Part shown: positions 21,632 to 32,567 of the stretch, piece after piece
How the letters are laid out: each line of letters starts with the position of its first letter
Numbering within the stretch: position 1 is the first letter of the stretch
Source of the DNA: Eukaryota sp. TZLM1-RC
Lineage: Eukaryota; Metamonada: BaSk clade
Length of the DNA: 64,000 nucleotides
Direction of reading: 5' to 3'
NCBI GenBank assembly: GCA_040285825.1
Contig: JAUPSS010000002.1
Span: forward strand, 1,674,001 to 1,738,000
Translations under genes and position numbers: made by a program
The notes under the pieces: generated by a model
The model's input: the letters and a program-made list of their open reading frames with translations, nothing else
The model's database searches: none
Told to the model about the DNA's origin: nothing

Positions 21632-23000
21632 ATCCATATGTCTTGAGTTGAATGTTCAAAAATGTTTTTGTATATTTAGAAAAAAGCTGCTGGTCCTTCA
21701 GGCATTTGCTTTGATTTGTTGAAAAATGCTCCAGAAATTTTTGAGGATCTTGCTGTTTATTTTCAAAATTAAATGTGTTTGAATTATGTTACTCCGCCTG
21801 AATTGACTGCTGCTTGTTTAGTTGCTTTAGTAAAACCTGTAAAAAGTAACAAACCTTATGGATTTAGACCAATTGCTATTGGAGAGTCTTTAACCAGATT
21901 GCTTCCTTCGCTTATTTTTAACAGATTTTCTACCAAGGCAAGGGACTATTTGAAGCCTTTTCAATTTGGTATAAAAACTATTGAAGGTGCTTCTGTTGCT
22001 TCAATGACTTCAGATATTTTTTTCAATAATAAGCAACATCAATATATTTTCAACTTGGATTTTAAAAATGCTTTTAATTCAGTGAGGCGTCACTGTATTT
22101 ATGATGTGCTTCTTCAAGAATTTCCTGAACTTTTAGCATATTTTTATTTATTTTATGGAAAACAGTCGGACTTAATTTTTGACACCTTTACCCTTGAATC
22201 TTCTTTTGGTGTCAAACAAAATGACCCTCTTGGCCCATTGCTTTTTTGTTTGGCTATCCATAATATTATTGAAATGACCCAAAAAGAATCCGTATTGTTT
22301 TTTATATGGATGATATTTAAATTATCGATTCTTATGAAAGCTTTTGTAGGGTTTCTGAAGGCATTGGCGCTAAATACAAAGAAATTGGATTAGCTTTGAA
22401 TCCATCTAAATGTCTCATGATTGGAAGAACAAAACAATCTTTATTGATTGATAGTGCTCAGATTCCCTTTATTAATTATGTTCAACAAGCGTCAAAGTTT
22501 GTTGGATGTTGGTTAGGTAATTTGGATGAAATTTATTCCTAGTTGAACAATTTATTCGAATGTTTCAGTGTTTCAGCTGAATGTGATACTGAAACACACA
22601 TCAAATTTTTTAATTTAAAAATTTCTTATTCTGGAAAATACACTTTTTTAAGGTCAACTTTCCCCTTCAGTATCTCTTGATTTTTGTAGATCTTTCAACA
22701 AACTTCGGGTCAATTTTGTTTTCTTTATTGGAAGTAAATAAATCTTTAATTCGAAGTCATGTATTTTATTTTGCTGAATTAAGTGATATTGGTTTCACTA
22801 AATCTTCGATTATATGTGAAGGAGCATTTTTAGGAGGTGCAAAAATTTTATGTTTGAATTTCACCAATCGGGAATCAAAATTTCAGCAAAATCAACTTCA
22901 AATTGAATTAGATAATTTGCCTAGTGATATCTGGATTCAGTGTTTTCCTCAAAATGTTCAAAAAATTCCCAACCGATCACTTCCAAATTTACGTTTTTAC

Positions 23001-23046
23001 CTAAAAACCCCTAAAACCCCTAAAAACCCCTAACCCTAACCCTAAA
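23001..23046. repeat. Interstitial telomere-like repeat inside a retroelement
   Basis: Tandem CCCTAA and CCCCTAAAA units interrupt the family III frame. The homologous uninterrupted sequence at about 34579-34600 shows where ~45 bases were added. Confidence 0.93.
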
Positions 23047-24162
23047 AAAAGCTTCAGCACCGTCTGGTGAAATTATATGAATGCTTGGATTATGAAGTAA
23101 GACTTGGCTTGGCCAAAACTGAAAATCCCGCTTTCGGAATTTTTTTAAAGGACACTCGTGATAGTTCTGCTGCTGCTTTTGTAACTCAAATACCCACTGT
23201 TTATGGACTTTTGTTAAAAAACAATGAATGGCTTTTAACATGCGTTTTCGTTGTTTTTTATGGCCAAACAATCTGCCCGATCATTTAACATGTAAATGTG
23301 GTAAACCTCATTTGTTTACTCATATTTTGAACTGTAAACATTTCATTACATTAGTAGTAAAGTGCATAATAATGTCAGGGACCAAATTTATGTAATGTGT
23401 AAATCATATAGAGTAGATTCCTTTTTATAGCCATTGTTTTACTGTTTGAGACGCCATGTCTATCGAACCTTGTAATTCTTCTAACGAACATCTCATTAAC
23501 TCGGATGTAAATAATCCTCTTCTTGCAGGCGAAAAATATAAAATTGTTAAATATGCGAAACCCATTTCCTTAGTTAATGAAAATTCTCATGCCCAATATA
23601 ATTTATGTCCCTTTGTTTTTTCATTCTTGGATCTCTAGGTAAGGCTGCTATGGCTTTTCTTGAAGATTTTGTAGTAGTTGTAAAGGAAAGAACTGGAAGA
23701 ATTTTCAATCGTGTTTACTGGTAAAATAGGATTGTATTTTTTATTTTTAAGGGAATGGTAAAACTAATTTCTGATTCACTCTCTTCGTTTAGAAAATTTT
23801 CTGAATCTTTAGCAATTAATTGTTTTGATGTAGGGGAGGCAGGTTTTGAGGATGTGGAGTTTGAGTTGTGTATTTTATGTTTTCATATTTCTTGTAAAAT
23901 GAATTGAATTAAACTAATGTAAAAATAAGAGATAAAGCTTTTTGAAATGTCTTGAATGGCTATAGGGAATTTATGTATGCTTTACATTATATTGTGCTAT
24001 CTTATTTAAATAAAACTTCGTATTACAGTTCTTAATAAACTTTGTAAAACCCCGCAAAGTTCGCATTTTATACTAAATTAATTCTTAGTTTTTAATATCA
24101 TTTACTCCTTCACAATTGTGAAACCTTTAAGTCACCTAAACTTAAATCAACTACTGATACTA

Positions 24163-25430
24163 TATGTATTTATTGAATTTGCACACTTAATTAAATTAAC
24201 TCATAACTAATGGGACGACTATCATTGAACCAAGATTTCCTCTACAAAATCTTGATCTGCTTGCTGTCTAGCTAAAGCTTCTCTAATTCGATTGAAAAAC
24301 CGAGGTAATCTATTAATAATGGCAAATTGAATCCGTGAACGCCATAAAAAAATATCAAATCTTTTCATTGTTTTTACTTGCACCATTTTTTGGAAGTCAT
24401 CCAAAAAAGTTTCTGATAATCTTCCATTTATCGAAAATGGGAAAGCAATAAAAACCAGCTGTGTATTTCTATCGACATTAGCCTCTTCAATATCTTTATC
24501 ATATTTTCTATGTTTCTCTTTTGCTTTAAAATACAGAGAAGCCACAGGATTAAGTTTTCTTCTGTGACCCAAAGTATCATTTGCAACATTACATGAGACA
24601 AAGTCAACAATAGCTTCAGAATTATCAATCCAATCACAGTATACATCACCTCTATCATCAGAACCAAAACTATTCAGAGAAAGTGTTTCCTTCAGGAGGG
24701 GCTCTTTGATACACGATATCCTTGCAGTTTGTGCCATATTGAAAACAGTGTCTCTAACAGCATCATGTAATGAAGAACGATAATTTATCAATTTAGAGCA
24801 ATTCAGAGCATGGTGCAAAGTGAGTTGAGGTGAATTCGAACAAATACATTTTTCTTTTGATAATAATTGATTAATGGGGATGTTCAAATATAATCTCATT
24901 TTTGTTACAAATGCTTCATTAGTGGCACACAATCCAAATCTTCGTGGTACAATGGTTACAAAAAGTGAAGAATCTGACGACTTGTTTTCACAAACACCCT
25001 TTTCCAATAACAATGAGTGAAGATCTTGATTTAAAACAGCCGAGCTGCATATATTATTATAAAGATCTTTTTCATACATTCCAGTCAATCGTTTCTGTAA
25101 TGTTCGAAGAGTGTACTTCAAATTTAAAACATTGTTTTCTGGAATATTGCCATTGAATGATTGGGGAAAACATCGACCCCATTTTTCTACATCAATTTTT
25201 GAAATTTCTTCATTTAATGCAAAAACAGTGCAACTTTGCGTTGTCATCAATAAATCTTCCCAATCTGCAAATCTTTCGGAAAACTCAAAGATTGCATTTC
25301 TGCATCCACCAATAAAAGCACACGAGGTAAGAATAGAAGCCTTCGTCCACCCTAAACCGCCATAATGTGGACTAAGGTAAGCATGATCTGGAATTTGGAA
25401 CATTTTACATCCCAGTAATTGAGACAGAAT
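24163..25430 (-). mobile_element. Family I RLE retrotransposon, 5'-truncated, intact frame
   Basis: Open from about 25420 to the stop at 24222. It encodes the end of the thumb (LGCKMFQIPDHAYLSPHYGGLGW), GGCRNAIFEFSERF, the CICSNSPQLTLHHALNC knuckle and the endonuclease core RGDVYCDWIDNSEAIVDFVS. The Lys motif and terminus QQADQDFVEEILVQ follow. Flanked by an 8-bp direct repeat TGATACTA at 24155-24162 and 25431-25438, which defines the insertion as 1268 bp. The open frame of ORF 24222-25520 continues past the insertion edge into flanking DNA by chance. Confidence 0.9.
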
Positions 25431-25559
25431 TGATACTACCAAACGTAAAACAGATTCTAGAGGTAGAGCTTCTGCAGTTACTCCAAAGACCAAGAAAACC
25501 TCGAGTGACCTTAGAGCCAACTGAGATTATTCCATTTGTCTATTAATGAGTCTTTTCCA

Positions 25560-26300
25560 CTGACTGATCCGCATATGGATGAATCATTGAAAATGTTTCA
25601 TTCGATAGATTAGTCAATTTGAGGTGTATTGACATTGAGACAAATCCTGAAATCCAGTACAAACACAAAGTCGAATATTTGAAATTTTTGGTCACTTTTC
25701 AGCATCAAAAAGACAATTCTCAAACAAGATTAGTTAAAAAGACAATTCAATCATTGTCAATTCAATTACTAATTCTAAAAGATCCGAATTTATTTTTTTT
25801 ATTAATTTTTTGGATGCAACAATTGATTCTTTAGAACAAAAATTAACAAAATTAGGCCAAATTAAGGAAATTAAGAATCAAAAGACAAAGATTTTCTCAA
25901 AGCCATCCGACGTCTCTCCTAAAACAGATGCTATCACACTTATTTCTGTGGTCATTGCAGAATTTGACTCAAATGTTTCGCAATCAATTAACAAACTGAA
26001 ACATATTTTTGTGAATTCCACTCATTATAGTCTGTTTTCTTCCGTGTCTGATATTTGTTCAGATACTTTTGTTTATATATTTCCCAATGAACTTTCAATG
26101 ATCTATAATTTTGATAATTGCCTGAATAATTATCAACCAGACTATTTGGCTGGAAATAACAGCAAACAGTTTGATTTGCCGTCTTTGAAAAGTGGTTTTA
26201 TCATTTATGGCAAGAATTTATTCAAAAGAGAATATTTATCTGAACCATTAAATGATAATCTGAATCCATTCATTGAAGATTTGTTTTTTTTATTCATCTT
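25560..26300 (+). pseudogene. Unknown degenerate helical protein
   Basis: Two overlapping frames, 25619-25810 and 25825-26300, appear to be one protein split by a single frameshift in the T-run near 25795. It is Asn/Ser/Lys-rich and helical (DATIDSLEQKLTKLGQIKEI), followed by a more mixed region (SGFIIYGKNLFKREYLSEPL). It is cut at about 26300 by the 3' end of a family I copy. I do not recognise it. It could be a host gene relic, or an N-terminal region of one of the retroelements whose 5' parts are not otherwise seen. Confidence 0.35.
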
Positions 26301-26945
26301 GCACACTTAATTAAATTGACTCACAACCAGTAGGACTAAATTCATTGAAACAAGATTTCCTCTACAAAATCTTGATCTGCTTGCTGTTTAGCTAAAGCTT
26401 CTCTTATTCGATTGAAAAACCGAGGCAATCTATTATTATTGGCAAACTGAATCCGAGAGCGTCACAAAAAAATATCAATTTTTTTCATTTTTCTTGAACC
26501 ATTTTTTGGAAATCATTCAAAAAAGTTCCTGCTTCTACTGATAGTCTTCCGTTTATCGAAAATGGGAAAGCAATACAAACAAGTGGTCTTTTTGTAACAG
26601 CATAGCTTCTTCGATGTCTTTATCATAATTTCTATGTTTTTTTGGTTCAAAGAAGAAAACTTAATCCTGTAAGTGCTCTTGAATTTAACGCTAAAGTGTC
26701 ATTCGCAACATTACAGGAGACAAAGTCAACATCAGCTTCAGAATTATCAATCCAATCACAGTATACATCACCTCTATCATCAGAACCGGAATTAGTCAAT
26801 GACAGTGTTTCCTTCAGCAGAGGTTCTTTGATAAACGAAATTCTTGCTGTTCGAGTCATATTAAAAACAGTGTCTCTAACAGTCTCATGTAATGAAGAAC
26901 GATAAGTTATCAATTTCGAACAATTCATGACATCATCAAAATGCA
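26301..26945 (-). mobile_element. Family I RLE 3' fragment with internal micro-inversion
   Basis: Minus-strand family I sequence at 26301-26640 (the 3' terminus GCACACTTAATT and the FVEEILV coding end) and 26697-26945 (knuckle and endonuclease core, RGDVYCDWIDNSEADVDFVS). Between them, 26644-26696 carries the intervening segment VQRRKLNPVSALEFNAK on the plus strand. The expected minus-strand segment is missing there, so a ~53-bp inversion in place is the simplest reading. Confidence 0.78.
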
Positions 26946-27179
26946 AATTAGAATTTAATAAAATACAAAATATTTAGATATTTTGCTTTATTTAGAAGCT
27001 TTCCCAAATACTTGTCTCAGATATTCAAAAAGTTATATAGAAGTGTAAGGGTAGATGTGGAGAATTTTTCTTCTTATAAGTTCTAGCTCTTAGCTGTATG
27101 TTGTCACCCTATAATAATAAATAAATAAACTCAAAATATTTAGATGATATTTAATTTAATGAATGGATAATTTCAATCA

Positions 27180-28889
27180 ATGTTTTTTGACTCCCTCAAA
27201 GAGCTCCCTATTCAGACAACTGTACAATGCTTAGATGCTCTATCAACCTTGGCACCTCCCCCGAGATTACTATCACATCCTTCTTTTTATTTAGATAAAC
27301 TTCATGCCCTTTCTCTTGATAATATAACATCTCAATTGGAACAATTGCCAAGCTCTAGGGGAGTTGTTCCTCCTTCAGTTCTCTCAGATTCTCTTGAAAG
27401 CATCTCTTCTGTTCTTAACTCGCTTTCCTGTAGTGATGTCCACAACCAACTCAACTCTATTCAATCAGAACTCTCTACCACACAACAGCAATTACTTCAG
27501 GCCAAACAACTCCAACAACAATTAACTTTTAATCATTCTAGCTATGTTTCCATGACCCTTTCTCTGTCAAATCTTTCCTCTTTCCTTGCTGGTCTTGATG
27601 AACTGACCTCAACCATCCAAAGAGCAGAGAAGCTCTCCAAGGATGGACTGGTGTTGGCCAGAACTGTTGTTGCTGATCTTAACCAAAATCTGGTTTCTCT
27701 GTTATCCAAGTTGAGTGGCTTTGTTTCTGACTGTATCGACACGTCAGCTGACGTCAACACTACCGTTCAAGGACTTGTACCTGCACTTAATCATTTGGCT
27801 GCCAGACCTCTATTACTTGAAAGAGCTTTGTTGAGGTTGCTGAATCAAAGAATAGCTAGTGTCAATGCTGAACTGTCTAATTCAATTGGTTCTTCCCTTT
27901 CGGAAACCCTAACCAAGATTCACCAGGTTTGTGCTGTTGAAGTTGATTATCTCTTCAAATTAATGGATAGTAATTCTGCTGTCGAATATCTCGTTAACTA
28001 TATAACAAGCAACAGCTTAATAACTGATCATTTGAAGATCGTCACTGTAACTTTTGGAAAATCAAAAAGTAGAAGAGGTGAATTGGAACAAGAGTTTTTT
28101 GATTTTGAAAGTTTTGAATCTGAAATCAACTTTATTGAATTAATTAGTCATTTGCAATTCAAATTAGAACAATTACTCGCAAGTCATTTGTCAGAAATAG
28201 CTTCAAACAGTGTTTCTGCTTCATTTAATATTATCAAATCATTTATTAACAAACTCGACAATTCACTGATTAAATTATTAAATGATGAGTTTTTTGTGTT
28301 AAAGTATGTTAAAATATTGCAATCTTTGAGCAGATTGTATAATTTAGATCATTTCGATATGAAATTTGATTGTCTTGATTTAATTCAATCATTTTCTCAG
28401 AATTTGATTGACCAAGGTTGTTCAATAGCACAAGAAAACTTCAATTTTTGTTTTAATTTTCTCTCCAACTATTCTACAATACTGAAAGAACTCGCCATCT
28501 CGGTTAATTGCCCATTAATTGAAAAAATTCATTCTTGCTTTATTAGTAATTTCGATTTAATTATTTCTAATGCAACCAATCATTCTTGTTATTATGCATT
28601 TAATGTTTTAGAAATTGCACAATTCATCCAACATTTAGACTCTAAAGAATTTTCTCCATGTGAGGAACTGTTTGTAACTAAAATGACCAAAGCTTTTCAT
28701 TTCATTAAAACAAACTTTTCGATTCCTCTACCTGAACAACTAGAGAATGGTCAATTTTCTAGTTTTAATGTAGTCAGATCTAGAGCTTATGAAAAATTCT
28801 GCAAAATATGGAATAACCTGATTCAAAAAGGACATAATCTGTTGAAAAATTATGAAATCACTAGCGTTGAAAAGCATCTCCAACTTTAA
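27180..28889 (+). CDS. Possible COG8-like vesicle-tethering protein
   Basis: 569 aa, helical and Leu/Ser-rich, with no signal peptide or membrane segment. A segment near residues 35-60 (FYLDKLHALSLDNI) is followed by a Gln-rich coiled coil at about 85-115. Further on, LARTVVADLNQNLVSLLSKL and LNHLAARPLLLERALLRLLNQRI resemble in spacing the conserved part of COG8/Dor1, a subunit of the Golgi conserved oligomeric complex. I made this match by eye and it is weak. A general tethering-complex (CATCHR/Vps51-like) helical protein is the safer call. Ends only 18 nt from the convergent CPSF2 stop. Confidence 0.6.
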   Translation: MFFDSLKELPIQTTVQCLDALSTLAPPPRLLSHPSFYLDKLHALSLDNITSQLEQLPSSRGVVPPSVLSDSLESISSVLNSLSCSDVHNQLNSIQSELSTTQQQLLQAKQLQQQLTFNHSSYVSMTLSLSNLSSFLAGLDELTSTIQRAEKLSKDGLVLARTVVADLNQNLVSLLSKLSGFVSDCIDTSADVNTTVQGLVPALNHLAARPLLLERALLRLLNQRIASVNAELSNSIGSSLSETLTKIHQVCAVEVDYLFKLMDSNSAVEYLVNYITSNSLITDHLKIVTVTFGKSKSRRGELEQEFFDFESFESEINFIELISHLQFKLEQLLASHLSEIASNSVSASFNIIKSFINKLDNSLIKLLNDEFFVLKYVKILQSLSRLYNLDHFDMKFDCLDLIQSFSQNLIDQGCSIAQENFNFCFNFLSNYSTILKELAISVNCPLIEKIHSCFISNFDLIISNATNHSCYYAFNVLEIAQFIQHLDSKEFSPCEELFVTKMTKAFHFIKTNFSIPLPEQLENGQFSSFNVVRSRAYEKFCKIWNNLIQKGHNLLKNYEITSVEKHLQL

Positions 28890-28907
28890 ATAAAAAATTA
28901 TTCAATT

Positions 28908-31190
28908 TTATATTCTCTTTCCCAAAACATTTTCCAAGATTTTCTTAATCCTAAAGAATTTTCTACTTATTTTACCTTGAACTTTAAAAGCTTTTCCATC
29001 TGTGGTGGACGTTGTTTTGATAATCTCCACATCTCCAACCATGCACTTACCATGAATGACTTTGCACTTAATGCCTTCAGTCTTCAACTTCTTTGCGATA
29101 CGAACTATGTCAGTTCTTGAATTAGGATCTACAGAATTCTCAATGAATATTGACCTTCTTAAAGGGGGTGGGGGAGCAGGAAGCACTTCAACCAACCCAC
29201 TGGCTTTATCAATGGTGAAATTGGGTACGATTGCCCCAAAAGAACATGGAGCCTCTATTGAAGAGAAGATTGGTTCAGATTGAGGGATAATGACTGGGAC
29301 AGAGGGATGTGAAAGGGGAACAATAACATCATCTGCATCATTGAGAGGAACAATAACGTCAGCTATGACGTCAGCGATCTTATTTTTGAGCTCTTGACGT
29401 TTGACTTTAGAAGACCAGGCCAATGAAAGACTACGTGGATCCTTGGAATTGATGAACTTCACAAAAGCTCTTAAATCCATTCCAGAAGAGAAATCAATCA
29501 TTTTCAATTGGCAATTGATTACAGTTGATGTGACCTTTTTAACTGGAATCAATGGAGGGCTTTCGAGTTCTTCATTGATCCGTGGGTTAGATGTTACATG
29601 TTCACTTTCGGAAACTTCCTTATTTTGATAGTCAATCAATTGATTGAGGTCAATTAAGACACCAAAATCATCAAAATCATGGCTCATTGGTAAATGTTCT
29701 TTAAACCTTAGATTATTTCCAAAATAATCTATTTGCTTGGTATTAAAAATAGGTCCAGGTAATTCAAATGAAGTTTCTTGTTCTTCCATTTCCATTTGTT
29801 CTTGTCTTATTTCCTCAGCAATTTCTTCCAATTTCTGAGCCTTCCATTTGTTGTAAGCCTCCCCACTGATAGGTTCCAAGATCCAAAGTTCTAGAGAGAA
29901 GGAAGGGAAAATTTCGTGTGGATTGTTCAACTTTTGGGTAAATTTTTGAGCTAAAGAAAGCTGATCCCAATTAACAGTACCGACTTGGTCTTCTCCTGTC
30001 TCTGAAATTTTGGGATCAGTAAAGATAATTAAATTTTTAGAATTTCGACACCAATCAGCAATCAAACCCAGTCCAGAACAGCAATCAAATCCATCAGAAA
30101 CTGAATTGATTACAATCATTGGTCCAGAAACGTCATCGATATCATTAACAGAGTGAATAGCTACAAGATAATCAAAGTCAAAAGGATTACGATGGTCAAC
30201 TTCCATCAAATCTTGAAGTTGAGGGTTAGAATCAACTAACATGGTTTTAGCAAATTCTACAACATGGTGGGATACAGGAGATAGGAGATAAAGACAAAGA
30301 GGTCTCTTTGCTGCCTTTTCAATAGCTTTCCATTGAGAATTAAGCAAAGAAATGACTTCAAAAACTTTGCCAGAAATGTCACTATTGAGTATAACTTTAC
30401 CTTCATCAGCAACTACAGAGGTGATCGATTCAATCAGAGTTGTGTCACGTTTCTTTTTCGATTGTAGAGGATTAATACTGACATCACCAGAGGCCATAAT
30501 TAAAGAAGGGGTAGGGCAAACAGGATCGTCAGGAGTGAGGGTTTTTTCTGATCTATAGGTCCAAAGAGGAGCGTATAACATTGAACCCGTGGTTGTTGGA
30601 GGAGAAAGAGACTTGAGCAGATGATTTCGATCCCTAGGACAGGTGATTGTGTATCCATCAAGGGATATACTCCAAATCGCAGAACCAAGAGACATTCCTG
30701 ACCTGAAGGGGGTAAAGGTGAGTGTTTTGGACTTGTGGGTCAATGATGATGGTTCTCCAAAGACGAGAGATGAAACTCTATCCAGAGAAAGAATCTCATC
30801 GATAGCATCAAGAGAGTAGGGTGCAGATGCATTGTAGGTGTGGAGAGAGATCTGGAGTGCGTATAAGTTTAATACAGCCATCTTTGCAGCTGCTTGGGTG
30901 ATGAACACACCTCCAGAAAATCCCTGTTGATGTAACAAAGGAAGTGCCCCACAATGAAGGTAGTCAGGATTTGATATAACTACTGCATCTATTTTAGTAG
31001 CGTACGTGTTAACAGCAGCACGAATGAGTGCATCTAGATCAGAACTCCAACCACAGTCTAGGAGGACTGAATACTCTGCAATTGTGAGTAGTGAACATTT
31101 AGGACCACCATCAATTCCATAAAGGAATTTTACTGTTGTAGCTGTGGACTCTATCATTTCAGAAGGACTATAAGCTGTGGGAGGTTGCAT
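28908..31190 (-). CDS. CPSF2: CPSF2 (CPSF100) pre-mRNA 3' processing factor
   Basis: 760 aa, close to the usual ~780. An N-terminal metallo-beta-lactamase fold (LLDCGWSSDLDAL, then VVISNPDYLHCGALPLL) has the HxHxDH zinc motif replaced by NPDYLH, the loss that separates catalytically dead CPSF100 from CPSF73. A beta-CASP region follows (GKVFEVISLLNSQW, PLCLYLLSPVSHHVVEFAKTML, SDGFDCCSGLGLI). Next is a charged Glu/Gln helix (about 450-480) and a C-terminal domain ending FFRIKKILENVL. It works with CPSF73 in the cleavage complex in the nucleus. The start lies 60 nt after the BRAP2 stop on the same strand. Confidence 0.9.
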   Translation of the reverse strand: MQPPTAYSPSEMIESTATTVKFLYGIDGGPKCSLLTIAEYSVLLDCGWSSDLDALIRAAVNTYATKIDAVVISNPDYLHCGALPLLHQQGFSGGVFITQAAAKMAVLNLYALQISLHTYNASAPYSLDAIDEILSLDRVSSLVFGEPSSLTHKSKTLTFTPFRSGMSLGSAIWSISLDGYTITCPRDRNHLLKSLSPPTTTGSMLYAPLWTYRSEKTLTPDDPVCPTPSLIMASGDVSINPLQSKKKRDTTLIESITSVVADEGKVILNSDISGKVFEVISLLNSQWKAIEKAAKRPLCLYLLSPVSHHVVEFAKTMLVDSNPQLQDLMEVDHRNPFDFDYLVAIHSVNDIDDVSGPMIVINSVSDGFDCCSGLGLIADWCRNSKNLIIFTDPKISETGEDQVGTVNWDQLSLAQKFTQKLNNPHEIFPSFSLELWILEPISGEAYNKWKAQKLEEIAEEIRQEQMEMEEQETSFELPGPIFNTKQIDYFGNNLRFKEHLPMSHDFDDFGVLIDLNQLIDYQNKEVSESEHVTSNPRINEELESPPLIPVKKVTSTVINCQLKMIDFSSGMDLRAFVKFINSKDPRSLSLAWSSKVKRQELKNKIADVIADVIVPLNDADDVIVPLSHPSVPVIIPQSEPIFSSIEAPCSFGAIVPNFTIDKASGLVEVLPAPPPPLRRSIFIENSVDPNSRTDIVRIAKKLKTEGIKCKVIHGKCMVGDVEIIKTTSTTDGKAFKVQGKISRKFFRIKKILENVLGKRI

Positions 31191-31250
31191 TTAACAAATA
31201 TCCAATAATTGGAGAATTGTGAATCAAAGAGTGCCTGTATCAATATGTAT

Positions 31251-32567
31251 TTACTTTCGAGTAATCATCATCAAACCTGAGCTAGCTTCCTCTCCGCTAA
31301 CCTCTCTTCCCAGAGTCTCTGACATCTCTAAGTGCTTCATTAGATCTCGATTCTCATTCTTCAGTTCAATAATGGTGTTTTTGAAATCCCTGATTTGAGA
31401 ATTATGGGACGCCACGCTCTGTTGTTGACGCTGAACTAGAGATCTATTCAGCTTCTCCATTGCTGAAGACTTTCTCTTCTGTGAATCAAGCTCCTTCTCA
31501 AGCTCTTTATTCCGTTGTCTTAGTTTTTTAGTCTTTAAGGCCTGCTGTTCGACTTCTTCATCAAGCTGCTTTAACTTTTCTTCCATCTCCAACCGTTGCT
31601 GTCTCTCTTCATCCAACCGACTAGACAGAACCACTAGTTCGTTCTCATAAAACTCTCTCTGTGTTGTTAGTTGTGTATGTAAAAGCTCTGAATACTCTAC
31701 AATAACCCTCTCCATTTTAGATTCCGAGTCCTTTGGAGGATCCACAGATACTAACTTTCCCTCCAAGTCAGCCACCAATCGATGAACAAAATGATCATCA
31801 AGATAGCTCCACACCCTCTGTGTTGTGAGTTCGAGACTGAATGCGTGGCCTGTTTCTTTGAAGTGTGTCAAAGCACAAGCTGATGAGTTACGCCCACAGT
31901 TAACCTGACCACATATAAGACATGACCAAAGATCAGAAGTAAGTTGGCATCCATTACAACAGGTTTGATTAGACTCGCAACTAACCATACAATGCCGGCA
32001 AACTGGGCAGATTGAGTCACCCCATTGAGTTAGACATTCCACGTGATAGCTGTGTTCACATACTACTTGAATTAGAGATGAAATTGAAGAGTCAAGTCGT
32101 TCTAAGCAGAAACAACAAACTGGAAGTTCAACCAATTCCTCACTCAGTGTATCTTCCTTGTTTGAAGTTTCCCCAAACTCAACACTCGCCACTAGAAAGG
32201 TTCTTACTGGTTGTATATCTGTTAGTGTAGGAAAGGATGTTCCATGATTAGTCTCAACAAACTTGGTTGCATCTTGTGTTGTAATAAAACTTAGTAATGC
32301 TATATATCTATCATGTGATTCACTGTTAAGGATTCGTACATGTTTGATAACATCAATAAAGGGTGATAAAAAGGCACAGAGATCAATCACAGACAAAGAG
32401 GAAGGTATACCTATGATACATGCAATTTGTGAAGAGTGTGGGCGCTGATTGACAATGCGTTCTGTGAAAAGTCTAACTCTACCTTGAGCTAAGCGTACAT
32501 TGGGGTTGCCACTAAATACTGAGACTTCCGAAGGATCTTCCCGTATTTTGAGGTGAAAGGAAGACAT
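31251..32567 (-). CDS. BRAP: BRAP2/ETP1-type RING-ZnF-UBP ubiquitin ligase
   Basis: 438 aa. The N-terminal motif VFSGNPNVRLAQGRV and a BRAP2 RRM-like domain (about 45-130) come first. A RING-H2 finger follows (C151, C154, C170, H172, H175, C178, C187, C190), then a ZnF-UBP domain (about 195-255: C-x2-C pairs, CLICGQVNCGR, HFKETGHAFSL, RVWSYLDDHFVHRLV) and a C-terminal coiled coil (about 275-420). This is the exact domain order of BRAP2/IMP and yeast Etp1, a RING E3 that senses free ubiquitin and in animals modulates Ras-MAPK scaffolding. The first seven codons form one copy of a 23-bp direct repeat whose other copy lies 1 kb upstream, beyond a Fanzor-like insertion. The gene's original promoter is therefore probably displaced. 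Confidence 0.95.
   Translation of the reverse strand: MSSFHLKIREDPSEVSVFSGNPNVRLAQGRVRLFTERIVNQRPHSSQIACIIGIPSSLSVIDLCAFLSPFIDVIKHVRILNSESHDRYIALLSFITTQDATKFVETNHGTSFPTLTDIQPVRTFLVASVEFGETSNKEDTLSEELVELPVCCFCLERLDSSISSLIQVVCEHSYHVECLTQWGDSICPVCRHCMVSCESNQTCCNGCQLTSDLWSCLICGQVNCGRNSSACALTHFKETGHAFSLELTTQRVWSYLDDHFVHRLVADLEGKLVSVDPPKDSESKMERVIVEYSELLHTQLTTQREFYENELVVLSSRLDEERQQRLEMEEKLKQLDEEVEQQALKTKKLRQRNKELEKELDSQKRKSSAMEKLNRSLVQRQQQSVASHNSQIRDFKNTIIELKNENRDLMKHLEMSETLGREVSGEEASSGLMMITRK
32545..32567. repeat. 23-bp direct repeat, copy 1 (BRAP2 start)
   Basis: Perfect copy of 33622-33644. It contains the BRAP2 ATG and codons 2-7 (MSSFHLK on the minus strand). Likely target-site duplication of the insertion between the copies. 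Confidence 0.92.

Larger units (their letters stand above)
21360..23880 (+). mobile_element. Family III RLE retrotransposon, interrupted and degenerate
   Basis: A first RT fragment at 21383-21565 (GVKQGDP, then LMDDL) is followed, after a small nested insertion, by 21644-23880. The second part holds the RT fingers (AAGPSGICFDLL), palm motif NLDFKNAFNSV, GVKQNDPLGPLLFCLAIH, a frameshifted YMDDI box near 22308, and the thumb. Then come GFTKSSI, the CKCGKPHLFTHILNC knuckle and SIEPCNSSNEH, ending in GFEDVEFE near 23865. Many stops and frameshifts. A telomere-like insertion lies at 23001-23046. RT order (C-D motifs before fingers) shows that two copies are juxtaposed. Confidence 0.82.

Noticed and set aside
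25111-25365. 84-aa plus-strand frame repeated antisense at 55194-55439
   Set aside because: Conserved only because it lies antisense to the family I coding sequence.
32012-32448. Plus-strand frames over BRAP2
   Set aside because: Shadows of the minus-strand gene, which has complete RING and UBP zinc-finger domains.
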